The notes below the pieces were generated by a model that was given only the letters and a program-made list of their open reading frames with translations, did not search any database and had not been told where the DNA came from. 64,000 nt of DNA from Nocardia spumae (GTDB lineage: Bacteria > Actinomycetota > Actinomycetes > Mycobacteriales > Mycobacteriaceae). Made by a program: the position numbers and the translations under genes. The stretch spans positions 3,534,001 to 3,598,000 of the forward strand of contig NZ_JAJFZL010000001.1 in assembly GCF_020733635.1 (NCBI RefSeq), in the 5' to 3' direction. How positions within the stretch are numbered: the first letter of the stretch is position 1; each line of letters starts with the position of its first letter. Positions 50,193 through 58,602 of this stretch are shown here, piece after piece.

Positions 50193-51908
50193 TCAGGCGG
50201 TGCCGCACGTAATGTCGACGATCGGCAGTACCAGCGCCGCCGGCGCCGAGGCCGGCACCGCCGGATGCCGCGGTGCGACGGGGGACAGGCGACGGTAGGG
50301 GCTGCCCTGATCGGGGCGGGTGTCGCGCTCACCCTTGTTCGGCCACATCGAGGCGGCGCGTTCGGCCTGCGCGGTGATGGTGAGCGAGGGGTTCACACCC
50401 AGGTTGGCCGAGACCGCGGCGCCGTCGACGACGCTGAGGGTCGGGTAGCCGTAGACGCGATGATAAGGGTCGATGACACCGTGGTCGGGGTCGGCGCCGA
50501 TCACCGCACCGCCGAGGAAGTGCGCGGTCAGCGGGATGTTGAACACCTCGCCCCAGGTGCCGCCGGCCACGCCGCCGATCTTGTCCGCGACCCGGCGGGT
50601 GACATCGTTGCCGGCGGGGATCCACGTCGGATTCGGTTCGCCGTGACCCTGTTTGGACGACAGCTTGCGCCCGAAGACACCGCGTTTGGTGTAGGTGGTG
50701 ATGGAATTGTCCAGATGCTGCATCACCAGCGAGATCACTGTGCGTTCGCTCCAATTGCGCACGCTGAGCATCCGCACCAGCCGCACCGGATGCCGGAGCA
50801 CCTCGAGCAGGAACCGCAGCCAGCGCGGAACGCGGCCGCCGCCGTCGACCATGAGTGTCTGCAGCAGCCCCATCGAATTGGAGCCCTTGCCGTAGCGCAC
50901 CGGTTCGATGTGGGTGTCGGGGGTGGGGTGGATCGAGGAGGTGATCGCGACACCGCGGGTGAAGTCGCGGCCGGGTTCGAGCTTGGGGGTCGCCGCACCC
51001 AGGATTGATTCGGAGTTGGTGCGGGTCAGCTCGCCCAGCCGCGGCGACAGCTTCGGCAGAATCGCCTTGTCGCGCATATCGAACAGCAGTTTCTGGGTGC
51101 CGCGAGTTCCGGCCGCCAGCACGACATGGGCAGCCGTGTAGGTGGCCGGTGACCTGCGCAGGACAGCGCCGGTGCGGCGGGTGTCGACCTGCCAGCTGCC
51201 GTCGGGCTGAGGCCGCACCGCGGTCACCGTGGTCATCGGCAGCACCTGGGCGCCGGCCTGCTCGGCCAGGTACAGGTAGTTCTTCACCAGGGTGTTCTTG
51301 GCGCCGTGGCGGCAGCCGGTCATGCACTCGCCGCATTCCAGGCAGCCGGTGCGGCGCGGCCCGACCCCGCCGAAGTACGGGTCCTCGACGGTCTTTCCGG
51401 CCTCGCCGAAGAAGACGCCGACCGGTGTCTGCACGAACGTGTCACCGACCCCCATATCGTCGGCGACCTGTTTGAACACCTCGTCGGCGGGGGTGATGTG
51501 CGGATTGCGCACCACACCCAGCATCTTGCTCGCCTGCTCGTAGTAGGGGCCGAGTTCGGCGTGCCAGTCGGTGATGTCGCGCCATTGCTTGTCTGCGAAG
51601 AACGGCGCCGGCGGCACGTAGAGGGTGTTGGCGTAGTTGAGGGAGCCGCCGCCCACCCCGGCGCCGCCGAGGATCAGCACATCGCGCAGCAGGTGGATGC
51701 GCTGGATGCCGTAGCAGCCCAGCGCGGGCGCCCACAGGAATTTGCGCAGATCCCAGCTGGTGTCGGGCAGCTCGTCGTCGGCGAAGCGGCGGCCGGCCTC
51801 GAGGATGCCGACGCGGTAGCCCTTCTCGACCAGGCGTAGCGCGGTGACGCTGCCGCCGAATCCGGAGCCGACGATCAGGACGTCGAAATCGGTGTCGCGC
51901 CCGCTCAT
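50193..51908 (-). CDS. choD: ChoD-type GMC oxidoreductase (putative cholesterol oxidase)
   Basis: 571 residues from the ATG at 51908, highly like mycobacterial ChoD (Rv3409c). FAD motif: DVLIVGSGFGGSVTALRLVEKGYRVGILEAG. Other conserved blocks are SWDLRKFLWAPALGCYGIQRIHLLRDVLILGGAGVGGGSLNYANTLY, the Cys cluster GCLECGECMTGCRHGAKNTLVKNYL, TRTNSESILGAAT, and PLTAHFLGGAVIGADPDHGVIDPYHRVYGYP at the C-terminal active site. In mycobacteria it is a putative 3-beta-hydroxysterol oxidase whose sterol role is debated. The ATG overlaps the stop of a 24-residue upstream frame. The gene ends convergent with the HAD-like gene. Confidence 0.9.
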   Translation of the reverse strand: MSGRDTDFDVLIVGSGFGGSVTALRLVEKGYRVGILEAGRRFADDELPDTSWDLRKFLWAPALGCYGIQRIHLLRDVLILGGAGVGGGSLNYANTLYVPPAPFFADKQWRDITDWHAELGPYYEQASKMLGVVRNPHITPADEVFKQVADDMGVGDTFVQTPVGVFFGEAGKTVEDPYFGGVGPRRTGCLECGECMTGCRHGAKNTLVKNYLYLAEQAGAQVLPMTTVTAVRPQPDGSWQVDTRRTGAVLRRSPATYTAAHVVLAAGTRGTQKLLFDMRDKAILPKLSPRLGELTRTNSESILGAATPKLEPGRDFTRGVAITSSIHPTPDTHIEPVRYGKGSNSMGLLQTLMVDGGGRVPRWLRFLLEVLRHPVRLVRMLSVRNWSERTVISLVMQHLDNSITTYTKRGVFGRKLSSKQGHGEPNPTWIPAGNDVTRRVADKIGGVAGGTWGEVFNIPLTAHFLGGAVIGADPDHGVIDPYHRVYGYPTLSVVDGAAVSANLGVNPSLTITAQAERAASMWPNKGERDTRPDQGSPYRRLSPVAPRHPAVPASAPAALVLPIVDITCGTA

Positions 51909-51979
51909 CGGTGGCTCCCGCGCGGATCCGGGCCGTGGTGCACGGCGAGCCCGGTGAAGGGCTGGGCGGGATAACTCAT
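51905..51979 (-). CDS. 24-residue coupled upstream ORF before choD
   Basis: Begins MSYPAQPFTGLAVHH and ends GSHR-TGA. It has AGGAGG 5 nt before its ATG, one of the strongest ribosome sites in the window, whereas choD itself has no good site. Its TGA overlaps the choD ATG (ATGA). The likely role is translational coupling: ribosomes load here and reinitiate at choD. The peptide itself may have no function. Confidence 0.6.
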   Translation of the reverse strand: MSYPAQPFTGLAVHHGPDPRGSHR

Positions 51980-52170
51980 CGAGCCTCCTGAAGTGTGTGT
52001 CGCCGGTGACGGGGGTCAACGCTACTCCCGAGTACGTTAAGTGTGTCGTCCGGTACCCGTAATCGTTTCCGGCCTTTTCACCTGCGCCGAAGCCCGGATT
52101 CGCGGAATTTATTCGTACAGATCGGCGATCGCTGCTGTAAGCACTGCTCTCTATATGGCAGGCTGAAGAG

Positions 52171-52893
52171 ATGAGCACCCCACGATCCCGCGCTCGCGCT
52201 CGCACGATGGAGGAAATCGTGCGCATCGGTCGCGACCATCTGGCCGTGCACGGCGCGGCGGCGCTGTCACTGCGAGCGGTCGCCCGTGATCTCGGCGTGG
52301 TGTCCTCGGCGGTGTACCGCTACGTCAGCAGTCGCGACGAACTACTGACCATGCTCGTCGTCGACGGGTACACCGAACTGGCCGACGTCGTCGACGCGGC
52401 GCTGGACGCCGCGCCCGACGATGCCGCCACCCGGTGGCGGGTGCTCGCACACGCCGTGCGCGACTGGGCACTGGCCGAACCGGCCCGCTACGGCCTGCTG
52501 TTCGGTACCCCGGTTCCCGGCTACGACGCCCCGGCGCAGGAGACCACCGTGCCCGGGACCAGGGTGATCGCCGCCCTGCTGCAGGTCGTCGAAACCGCCT
52601 GCCGCACGGGCGAAATCGCCGCTCCGGACCCGGTGCCGGAGGTGCCCGAACGACTGGCTGCCGACATCGTCCGCATTCGCGACGAATTCGACCTGCGCAT
52701 CCCCGACTGGGCGATGGTGCGGACGCTGACCGCGTGGACGGGGCTGTTCGGCGCGGTGAGCTTCGACGTCTTCGATATGTACGGCGCCCAGACCTTCGCC
52801 GACCGTTCACAGGTTTTCGACATTCACCTGGACAATCTGGGCGCGATCCTCGGATTCCGTGCCACACCGGTGAACTGGACGCGCGGCGGGTAG
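52171..52893 (+). CDS. TetR family transcriptional regulator
   Basis: 240 residues. Helix-turn-helix: AAALSLRAVARDLGVVSSAVYRYVSSRDELLTMLV at about residues 29-63, with a typical TetR helix 3 (SSAVYRYVSSRDELL). The C-terminal domain contains LAEPARYGLLFGTPVPGYDAPAQETTVPGTRVIAALLQVV, the TetR_C_25-like pattern of actinobacterial regulators near oxidoreductases. Divergent from the choD unit, so it may control sterol-type oxidation. The intergenic region (51980-52170) has no palindrome as clear as those at the other TetR genes. Confidence 0.86.
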   Translation: MSTPRSRARARTMEEIVRIGRDHLAVHGAAALSLRAVARDLGVVSSAVYRYVSSRDELLTMLVVDGYTELADVVDAALDAAPDDAATRWRVLAHAVRDWALAEPARYGLLFGTPVPGYDAPAQETTVPGTRVIAALLQVVETACRTGEIAAPDPVPEVPERLAADIVRIRDEFDLRIPDWAMVRTLTAWTGLFGAVSFDVFDMYGAQTFADRSQVFDIHLDNLGAILGFRATPVNWTRGG

Positions 52894-52985
52894 GCATTCG
52901 CGACCGTCATCGTGCACGATGTCACAACCCGATGAAGCTTCTTCTCAGCTTTCCCATACCCGGGAATGAAAGACTGAACGGCGAC

Positions 52986-54920
52986 ATGAACGACGAAACC
53001 GAACCGATTCCGGTGGTGGATCCCCGCGGCGGCAACGGCTCAGCGCGACGCGCGCGACCCGACGACGAGTCGCCGAAGGATCGGTCCGGCCGGTCGTCTC
53101 GCGCGGTACGGGCGGGCACACCGCCGTGGAGCCGGGGCATCGCCAATGGTTCCGAGGAGCAGGGCGGGGCCGCTCGGCGCTCGGCGGCGTCCGCGCAAGG
53201 CCGTGCCGCCGCGGAATCCGGCGAACATCGCCGTGGGTCGTCCTCGCGCAACGGCGAATCCGAGCGTGCCGGCAGCGACTGGCCGCGCCGGTCGGGCAGT
53301 CGCGCGGACGCCGATGCCGCCGACGGGTCGAGCATCCCGCCACCGAACCGGCGCGCGCGCCGGGCTCGCACCGCACCGCCGCCGCGGCCCAATCGCGGGC
53401 ATCGGGCCACGCGTATCGGCGGGCGGATGCTGGCGGCGGCCACCGCGGTGGTTGTCATCGCCGGTACGGGTTTCGCCTATTACACCGAGCGCAGCGTCGA
53501 TCAGGGGTTCACCCGCTCGAACGCGATCAGCGAGGCCGATGCCGCCGCGCTCGACGGCGATCTGAACATCCTGCTGATCGGACTGGACACCCGTAAGGAC
53601 CAGAACGGTAACGATCTGCCCAAGAACATCCTCGACCAGTTGCACGCCGGGGACGGCAGCGAGGGCGGCTACAACGCCAATTCTCTTATCCTGGTGCACA
53701 TTCCGAAGGACCTGAAGAAGGTCACCGCATTCTCCATCCCGCGTGACGACTACGTCGCGGTATCGGGCATTCCCGGTTACGACCACGCCAAGATCAAAGA
53801 GGCCTACGGGCTGAAGAAGGCGGCGGTGGAACAGAAGCTGGAGAACCAGGGCGTCAAGGACAAGGTCGAGCTGGAACGGCAGGGCCGCGAGGCCGGGCGC
53901 GAATCGATCGTGCAGACGGTCAAACAGCTCACCGGGGTGCCGATCAACCGGTTCGCCGAGATCTCGCTGGTCGGCTTCTACGATCTGGCCAACATCCTCG
54001 GCGGTGTCGATGTGTGCCTCAACCACGCCGTCGACGACGAGTACTATTCCGGCGCGGTCTTTCCCGCGGGCCGACAGCATCTCGACGCCGCGAACGCCCT
54101 GTCGTTCGTGCGACAGCGTCACGGGTTGGACAACGGCGACCTGGACCGCACTCACCGCCAGCAGGCATTCCTGACCTCGGTCGCCAAACAGCTCAAGGAT
54201 TCCGGGACGCTCACCAATATCGGCAAACTGCAGGATCTGATCACCGCGGCGCAGAACGACATCGTGCTGTCGCAGGGCTGGAATCTGCTCGACTTCGCCC
54301 AGACTCTCGGACGCGCCGGATCGATTCCGATCGAATTCCAGACCCTGCCGGTCAAGGCCTACGACACCGTCGACGGCCAGGACGTCAACGTCGTGGATCC
54401 CTCGGCGATCAAGAAGGCGGTGCGGACCGCGTTCGGCGTCGCCGAACCGCAGCCCAGCGCGCCGACCACCACGCCGACCAGCACCGTCGACGTCGTCAAT
54501 GCCGGTGGTGCGACCGGTATGGCCGCCAAGGTGTCCACCGCGCTGGCCGACAAGGGATTTCACAAGGGCGAGGTCGGCAACGCCACCTACAGTGACGGTT
54601 CGAGCTCGGTCGTGTACTTCGGCACCGGCGCCGACACCGACGCCACCCAGGCCGCCGACATGCTCGGCGGATTGCCCACCGCGGCATCGAAAACGCTCGA
54701 CCCCGGCCATGTGAAGATCGTCATCGGCAGCGATTTCAGCATGCCCGAGACGCTGGGCTCCTCGTCCACCTCCGATTCCCCGACCACCGACGCCACCACC
54801 GAATCGACGACGAGCACCACCACCGGCGGCACCTCGGCCACGGCCACGACCGACGGCCGCCCCGATTCCGGTAAGGCGGTCACCACCAGCATCGGATCCG
54901 ACATACCCTGTGTGAACTGA
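52986..54920 (+). CDS. LytR-CpsA-Psr (LCP) family cell-wall ligase with LytR_C domain
   Basis: 644 residues from the ATG at 52986; a second ATG at 52932 has no site. Residues 1-140 are a charged, Ser/Arg-rich disordered cytosolic tail. One membrane helix follows at about 145-165 (RMLAAATAVVVIAGTGFAYY). The LCP catalytic domain runs from LNILLIGLDTRKDQNGNDL to LDFAQTLG, including AFSIPRDDYV, GVPINRFAEISLVGFYDLANILGGVDV and LSFVRQRHGLDNGDLDRTHRQQ. A LytR_C domain (STVDVVNAGGATGMAAKVSTALADKGFH) and a Ser/Thr tail finish it. LCP enzymes attach arabinogalactan or other glycopolymers to peptidoglycan outside the membrane. Confidence 0.93.
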   Translation: MNDETEPIPVVDPRGGNGSARRARPDDESPKDRSGRSSRAVRAGTPPWSRGIANGSEEQGGAARRSAASAQGRAAAESGEHRRGSSSRNGESERAGSDWPRRSGSRADADAADGSSIPPPNRRARRARTAPPPRPNRGHRATRIGGRMLAAATAVVVIAGTGFAYYTERSVDQGFTRSNAISEADAAALDGDLNILLIGLDTRKDQNGNDLPKNILDQLHAGDGSEGGYNANSLILVHIPKDLKKVTAFSIPRDDYVAVSGIPGYDHAKIKEAYGLKKAAVEQKLENQGVKDKVELERQGREAGRESIVQTVKQLTGVPINRFAEISLVGFYDLANILGGVDVCLNHAVDDEYYSGAVFPAGRQHLDAANALSFVRQRHGLDNGDLDRTHRQQAFLTSVAKQLKDSGTLTNIGKLQDLITAAQNDIVLSQGWNLLDFAQTLGRAGSIPIEFQTLPVKAYDTVDGQDVNVVDPSAIKKAVRTAFGVAEPQPSAPTTTPTSTVDVVNAGGATGMAAKVSTALADKGFHKGEVGNATYSDGSSSVVYFGTGADTDATQAADMLGGLPTAASKTLDPGHVKIVIGSDFSMPETLGSSSTSDSPTTDATTESTTSTTTGGTSATATTDGRPDSGKAVTTSIGSDIPCVN

Positions 54921-54952
54921 GCGCGCCGGACGGGGCCGTCTACGATTTTCCG

Positions 54953-55609
54953 GTGACCGGATACGACGACGCATTCGACCATCTCGACACTTCCCGGCTG
55001 CCCGAACGGCAGCGCAGAATTCTCACGGTGATCCGGGACGCGGTGCAGCGCAACGGCTATGCGCCGTCGACCCGGGAGATCGCGGCCGCGGTCGGATTGC
55101 GGTCGGCCTCCTCGGTGTCGAAACATCTCAAGGATCTCGAGGACAAGGGGTTGCTGCGGCGTAGCGAGACCGTCTCCCGGCCGATCGATGTACGCGTGTT
55201 CCTCGCGCCCGCCGAAACCCGCGCCGCCGAACAGGATTCGGTCACCGTGCCCGTCGTCGGCGATATCGCCGCCGGAACCCCGATCCTGGCCGAGGAACAC
55301 ACCGACGATCAGCTCACCCTGTCGCGGCAGCTGGTCGGCCGCGGCACCGTCTTCGGCCTGCGGGTGCGCGGCGACTCGATGATCGACGCCGCCATCTGCG
55401 ACGGCGACATCGTCGTCGTGCGGCAGCAGCACGAGGCGCACTCGGGTGACATCGTGGCCGCCATGATCGACGACGAGGCCACCGTGAAGGTGTACCGCCG
55501 CCGCAACGGACATGTGCACCTGGAACCGCGCAATCCGGCCTATTCGATCATCGACGGTGATCACGCGGTGATCCTGGGCAAGGTCGTCTCGGTCATGCGG
55601 CGAATGTGA
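54953..55609 (+). CDS. LexA-family repressor (LexA paralogue)
   Basis: 218 residues from a GTG at 54953; TACGAT ends 6 nt upstream (leaderless pattern). The winged helix is RQRRILTVIRDAVQRNGYAPSTREIAAAVGL with recognition helix SVSKHLKDLEDKGLL at residues 55-68. The S24 domain has the self-cleavage site Ala107-Gly108 in VGDIAAGTPI, Ser142 in RGDSMIDA and Lys179 in ATVKVYRR, all intact. In the immediate upstream sequence I see no GAAC-N4-GTTC SOS box, which canonical actinobacterial lexA genes carry, and the recognition helix differs from the usual SVAHQLRTLEKKGF. It may be a second LexA protein with its own regulon rather than the SOS master repressor. Confidence 0.85.
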   Translation: MTGYDDAFDHLDTSRLPERQRRILTVIRDAVQRNGYAPSTREIAAAVGLRSASSVSKHLKDLEDKGLLRRSETVSRPIDVRVFLAPAETRAAEQDSVTVPVVGDIAAGTPILAEEHTDDQLTLSRQLVGRGTVFGLRVRGDSMIDAAICDGDIVVVRQQHEAHSGDIVAAMIDDEATVKVYRRRNGHVHLEPRNPAYSIIDGDHAVILGKVVSVMRRM

Positions 55610-55714
55610 TCACCTGCCCGACGCGCCACCGATGCCGATCGCCAAACGGTTGCTCCTGAATTAATCTGCCCTGAGCAGGGTCCGGGCAAGACCGAACGGC
55701 AGTCGGAGGTGCAC

Positions 55715-56821
55715 GTGACGAGCAGTGATCGAGCGCAGCGATCGGCCGTGGCAGGCCGCAGAGGCGGGCGCGCACGAACAGCGGCGATGATGACCGCGGC
55801 CGCGGTCGCGGTGGTCTCGGCGACCATGGCGGCCGGACCGGCCGGCGCGGCCGCCGATCCGGTCGTCGAGTCCGGTGCGCCACTGGCCCATCCGGTGGCA
55901 CCCGACGGATCGAAGATCGTCGACTTCTCCGTCGTCGACAGCCGCAACATCACCATGAAGGTGTATTCCGCGGCCATGGACACACCGATCACCGTCGAAG
56001 TGCAGCGGCCCGCCGACACCTCCACACCGCGTCCGGTGCTGTATCTGCTCAACGGCGCCGGCGGCGGCGAGGACACCGCCAGCTGGGACGCCCAGGCGCC
56101 CGACGCCCTGAAATTCCTCGCCGACAAGGACGTCAACGTGGTCCAGCCCATCGGCGGGGCATGGAGCTACTACGCCGATTGGCGCGCGCCCGATCCGCAC
56201 CTGGGCGTGAACAAATGGCAGACCTTCTTCACCGAGGAACTCCCGCCGATCGTCGACGGCGCCTTCGGCACCAACGGGCTCAACGCTATCGCCGGGCTGT
56301 CCACCTCCGGCACCTCGGTACTGCAGCTGCCGATCGCCAAACAGGGGCTGTACAAGTCGGTCGCCGCCTACAGCGGCTGCGCGCAGATCAGCGACCCCAC
56401 CGGCTACACCTTCGTCAACCTCGCGGTCAACGTGTGGGGTGGCGGCAACACCGTGAACATGTACGGGCCGCAGAACGATCCGATGTGGGCGGCCAACGAC
56501 CCGTATGTGCACGCCGACCAGCTGCGGGGGCTGCACCTGTTCATCTCCAGCGGATCCGGGCTGCCCGGCCAATGGGACACCCTCAACGGGCCGTACACGC
56601 TGCCCGGGGTCGGTGGCCTGGTCAATCAGGTGGTGATCGGCGGCGTGATCGAGGCGGCGGTGAACTACTGCAGTCACAACCTGCAGACCAAACTCGACGA
56701 CCTGGGCATCCCCGCGACCTACGATTTCCCGCCGACCGGAACGCATTCCTGGGGCTACTGGCACGACGCGCTGATCAAGTCGTGGCCGGTACTCGCCGCC
56801 GGACTCGAGTTGCCGGCCTGA
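55715..56821 (+). CDS. Secreted alpha/beta-hydrolase, antigen 85/mycolyltransferase-like esterase
   Basis: 368 residues from the GTG at 55715 with GGAGG 5 nt upstream. A signal peptide (basic N-terminus, MMTAAAVAVVSATMAAGPAGAAA) ends at about residue 47. The esterase D/Ag85 fold follows: SRNITMKVYSAAM, PRPVLYLLNGAGGGEDTASW, the nucleophile elbow GLSTSGTSVLQL (Ser in SxSGT, where Ag85 has SMSGG), and the catalytic His in GTHSWGYWHDAL. Ag85 proteins transfer mycolates to trehalose and arabinogalactan; this protein is of the same family and likely works in the cell envelope, but its acyl substrate is not certain. Confidence 0.88.
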   Translation: MTSSDRAQRSAVAGRRGGRARTAAMMTAAAVAVVSATMAAGPAGAAADPVVESGAPLAHPVAPDGSKIVDFSVVDSRNITMKVYSAAMDTPITVEVQRPADTSTPRPVLYLLNGAGGGEDTASWDAQAPDALKFLADKDVNVVQPIGGAWSYYADWRAPDPHLGVNKWQTFFTEELPPIVDGAFGTNGLNAIAGLSTSGTSVLQLPIAKQGLYKSVAAYSGCAQISDPTGYTFVNLAVNVWGGGNTVNMYGPQNDPMWAANDPYVHADQLRGLHLFISSGSGLPGQWDTLNGPYTLPGVGGLVNQVVIGGVIEAAVNYCSHNLQTKLDDLGIPATYDFPPTGTHSWGYWHDALIKSWPVLAAGLELPA

Positions 56822-56830
56822 ACCAGGACC

Positions 56831-56864
56831 CGATCCGGCGCCTCGGCGTTACAGCGCCGGATCG
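56831..56864. terminator. Bidirectional 11-bp hairpin between esterase and GH1 genes
   Basis: CGATCCGGCGC (56831-56841) pairs perfectly with GCGCCGGATCG (56854-56864), loop 12 nt. It follows the esterase stop by 9 bp and contains the GH1 stop codon in its loop. Probably ends both convergent transcripts. Confidence 0.65.
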
Positions 56865-58192
56865 GCTCCCGGCAGCATCACCGGCTCGTCACAACTGGCG
56901 GGCGGATCGACCTGCGAGCACGACACCGGAGTCCGGGTCGGCCGGTAATCGGCCGGCACCCCGCCCGCGCGGCTGAGCGCAGCGAACACCTCCACGGCGT
57001 CGGTCGGCCGGCGAACCAGGTCGGGATCGGAGCCCACATCGACGGTGTAGAGGCCGAAACGCGGTGTGTAACTGCCCCATTCGTAGTTGTCGGTGAGGCT
57101 CCAGTAGTTGTAGCCGCGCACATCGATACCGTCGGCCTTGGCGCGTTGAATCCAGTACACCGTGTCGCGCAGATGATCGGCCCGGGTGTAGCCGTCGGGG
57201 CGGGGTGCGCCGTTCTCGGTCGGCATCCCGTTCTCCACGACGTACAGCGGCTTGTCGGGGAACTGACGCGCGTAGTGGCGCAGCGCGTAGTAGATGCCCT
57301 CGGTCTGCAGCGGCAGCTCCCACATGGCCGGTGCGCCCGCCGAGGTCGGTGAGTCACCGGTACTCGGGGTGGGGCCGAAGTAGTAGTCGACGCCGACGAA
57401 ATCGAGTTTGTCGCGCACCTTGTCGATATAGGGCTGATTCACCTCGGTCTCGGATCCGGGCACGAACCCGATATTGCTGGTGACCATCGCATCCGGGTGA
57501 GCGGCGTGGATGACGTCGTAGATCTCGTTGTGAACACTGGCCAGCCGGTCCATCGCCGCGGGCCACTCCTCGCGCGCCAAGGCGCCGATGCGAACCTCGG
57601 TGCCCAGATAGGCGGCCGGTTCGTTGATCGTCACCCAGATCGGGTCGAGGGATCCGTAGCGTTCCACCACTTTCCGCGCGTTCGCCAGCCAATCGTCGAC
57701 CATGCCCTGGTTACGCCAGCCGCCGCGATCGGCGGCCCAGCCCGGATACACCCAGTGATCCAGCGTCAGCATCGGAGTCATGCCCGCGGCGCGGACGGCC
57801 TCGACGATGCGGTCGTAGCCGGCGAAGGCCTGCTCGTCCCACCCGTCCGGACTCGGCTGTACCCGCGCCCATTCCACGCTCATCCGGAAACTCGTGGCAC
57901 CCAGCCGCGCGGCGCGGTCGACATCGTCGGCGTAGCTGTCGAGAAACCGCACCGAATCCCGGTACGGTTCGACCGCGCCGGAGGCGACGTAGCGCGTCCA
58001 ATTGCTCTCGGGTGCGTGGCCTTCGGTCTGGAAGCCGGACGTGGCCACCCCCCACACGAAATCCGGGCCCAGGGGAGCGAGGGCCGACGCCGCCCGGCGT
58101 GCGGGGTCGGCGCCCGCCGGGACCGGTAGCAGCAGCGCGGCTGCCGCCGCCAATCCGGTGGCCAGCACCTGGCGGCGATTCGGCTCTCGCAT
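56849..58192 (-). CDS. Secreted glycoside hydrolase family 1 (beta-glucosidase type)
   Basis: 447 residues from the ATG at 58192, preceded at 6 nt by TACGAT (leaderless pattern). A Tat signal (EPNRRQVLATGLAAAAALLLPVPAGA) directs export. The GH1 barrel has PDFVWGVATSGFQTEG near residue 45, ARLGATSFRMSVEWARVQP, the acid/base Glu in WVTINEPAAY, and the nucleophile Glu in LYVVENGMP, followed by GYNYWSLTDNYEWGSYTPRFGLYTVD. It should cleave beta-linked glucosides or related sugars with retention, outside the cell. An inverted repeat spans the promoter, implying regulation by a repressor encoded elsewhere. Confidence 0.91.
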   Translation of the reverse strand: MREPNRRQVLATGLAAAAALLLPVPAGADPARRAASALAPLGPDFVWGVATSGFQTEGHAPESNWTRYVASGAVEPYRDSVRFLDSYADDVDRAARLGATSFRMSVEWARVQPSPDGWDEQAFAGYDRIVEAVRAAGMTPMLTLDHWVYPGWAADRGGWRNQGMVDDWLANARKVVERYGSLDPIWVTINEPAAYLGTEVRIGALAREEWPAAMDRLASVHNEIYDVIHAAHPDAMVTSNIGFVPGSETEVNQPYIDKVRDKLDFVGVDYYFGPTPSTGDSPTSAGAPAMWELPLQTEGIYYALRHYARQFPDKPLYVVENGMPTENGAPRPDGYTRADHLRDTVYWIQRAKADGIDVRGYNYWSLTDNYEWGSYTPRFGLYTVDVGSDPDLVRRPTDAVEVFAALSRAGGVPADYRPTRTPVSCSQVDPPASCDEPVMLPGADPAL

Positions 58193-58194
58193 CC

Positions 58195-58218
58195 AGCAAT
58201 CGTAGCTATGAGATTGCT
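58195..58218. promoter_or_regulatory. Operator-like inverted repeat at the GH1 promoter
   Basis: AGCAATC (58195-58201) and GATTGCT (58212-58218) are perfect inverted 7-mers with a 10-bp spacer, overlapping the TACGAT -10 box (58199-58204). A bound repressor would block the start of the glycosidase transcript. Confidence 0.5.
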
Positions 58219-58326
58219 GAAATCCGGGTGTGAACAGGGCGTGTCGAGCGAGACGGGCCCGCCCTGTCCGATTCGCCGGTCCGGGTCCTTCGTGGGGTCG
58301 CCGTAGCATTCGCCGACAATCCGGCG

Positions 58327-58602
58327 GTGATGGCGGATCTCGCGGGTGGGGCAGTGTCCAGTGGCGGGAATCAGGCGTGCCGGGGACGACCTTCCGGTGA
58401 CTGTCTCGTGGCTGGCCTCGATGAACTGTTCTCGTCCTCGCCCTACGCCTATCGCGACCGGATACGGCGCATCATGGCCACCGCGATCCACGAAATTCTG
58501 CTGGGTGCTGGATTCGATGCTCGCCTGATTGCCGACGACTATGTTCCCAACACGAATGTGGAGGTGTTCGACCGGACCGCGGCCAGCGAACATTCGCACT
58601 GA
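58327..58602 (+). CDS. Possible hypothetical protein, 91 residues
   Basis: From about codon 28 the frame has good actinobacterial codon use (LDELFSSSPYAYRDRIRRIMATAIHEILLGAGFDARLIADDYVPNTNVEVFDR). The N-terminal 27 codons look non-coding, so the true start may be the GTG at 58408, giving about 64 residues. Ribosome sites are weak at both. No known domain. It lies alone in a 1.1-kb gap and could be a remnant of a larger gene. Confidence 0.35.
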   Translation: MMADLAGGAVSSGGNQACRGRPSGDCLVAGLDELFSSSPYAYRDRIRRIMATAIHEILLGAGFDARLIADDYVPNTNVEVFDRTAASEHSH

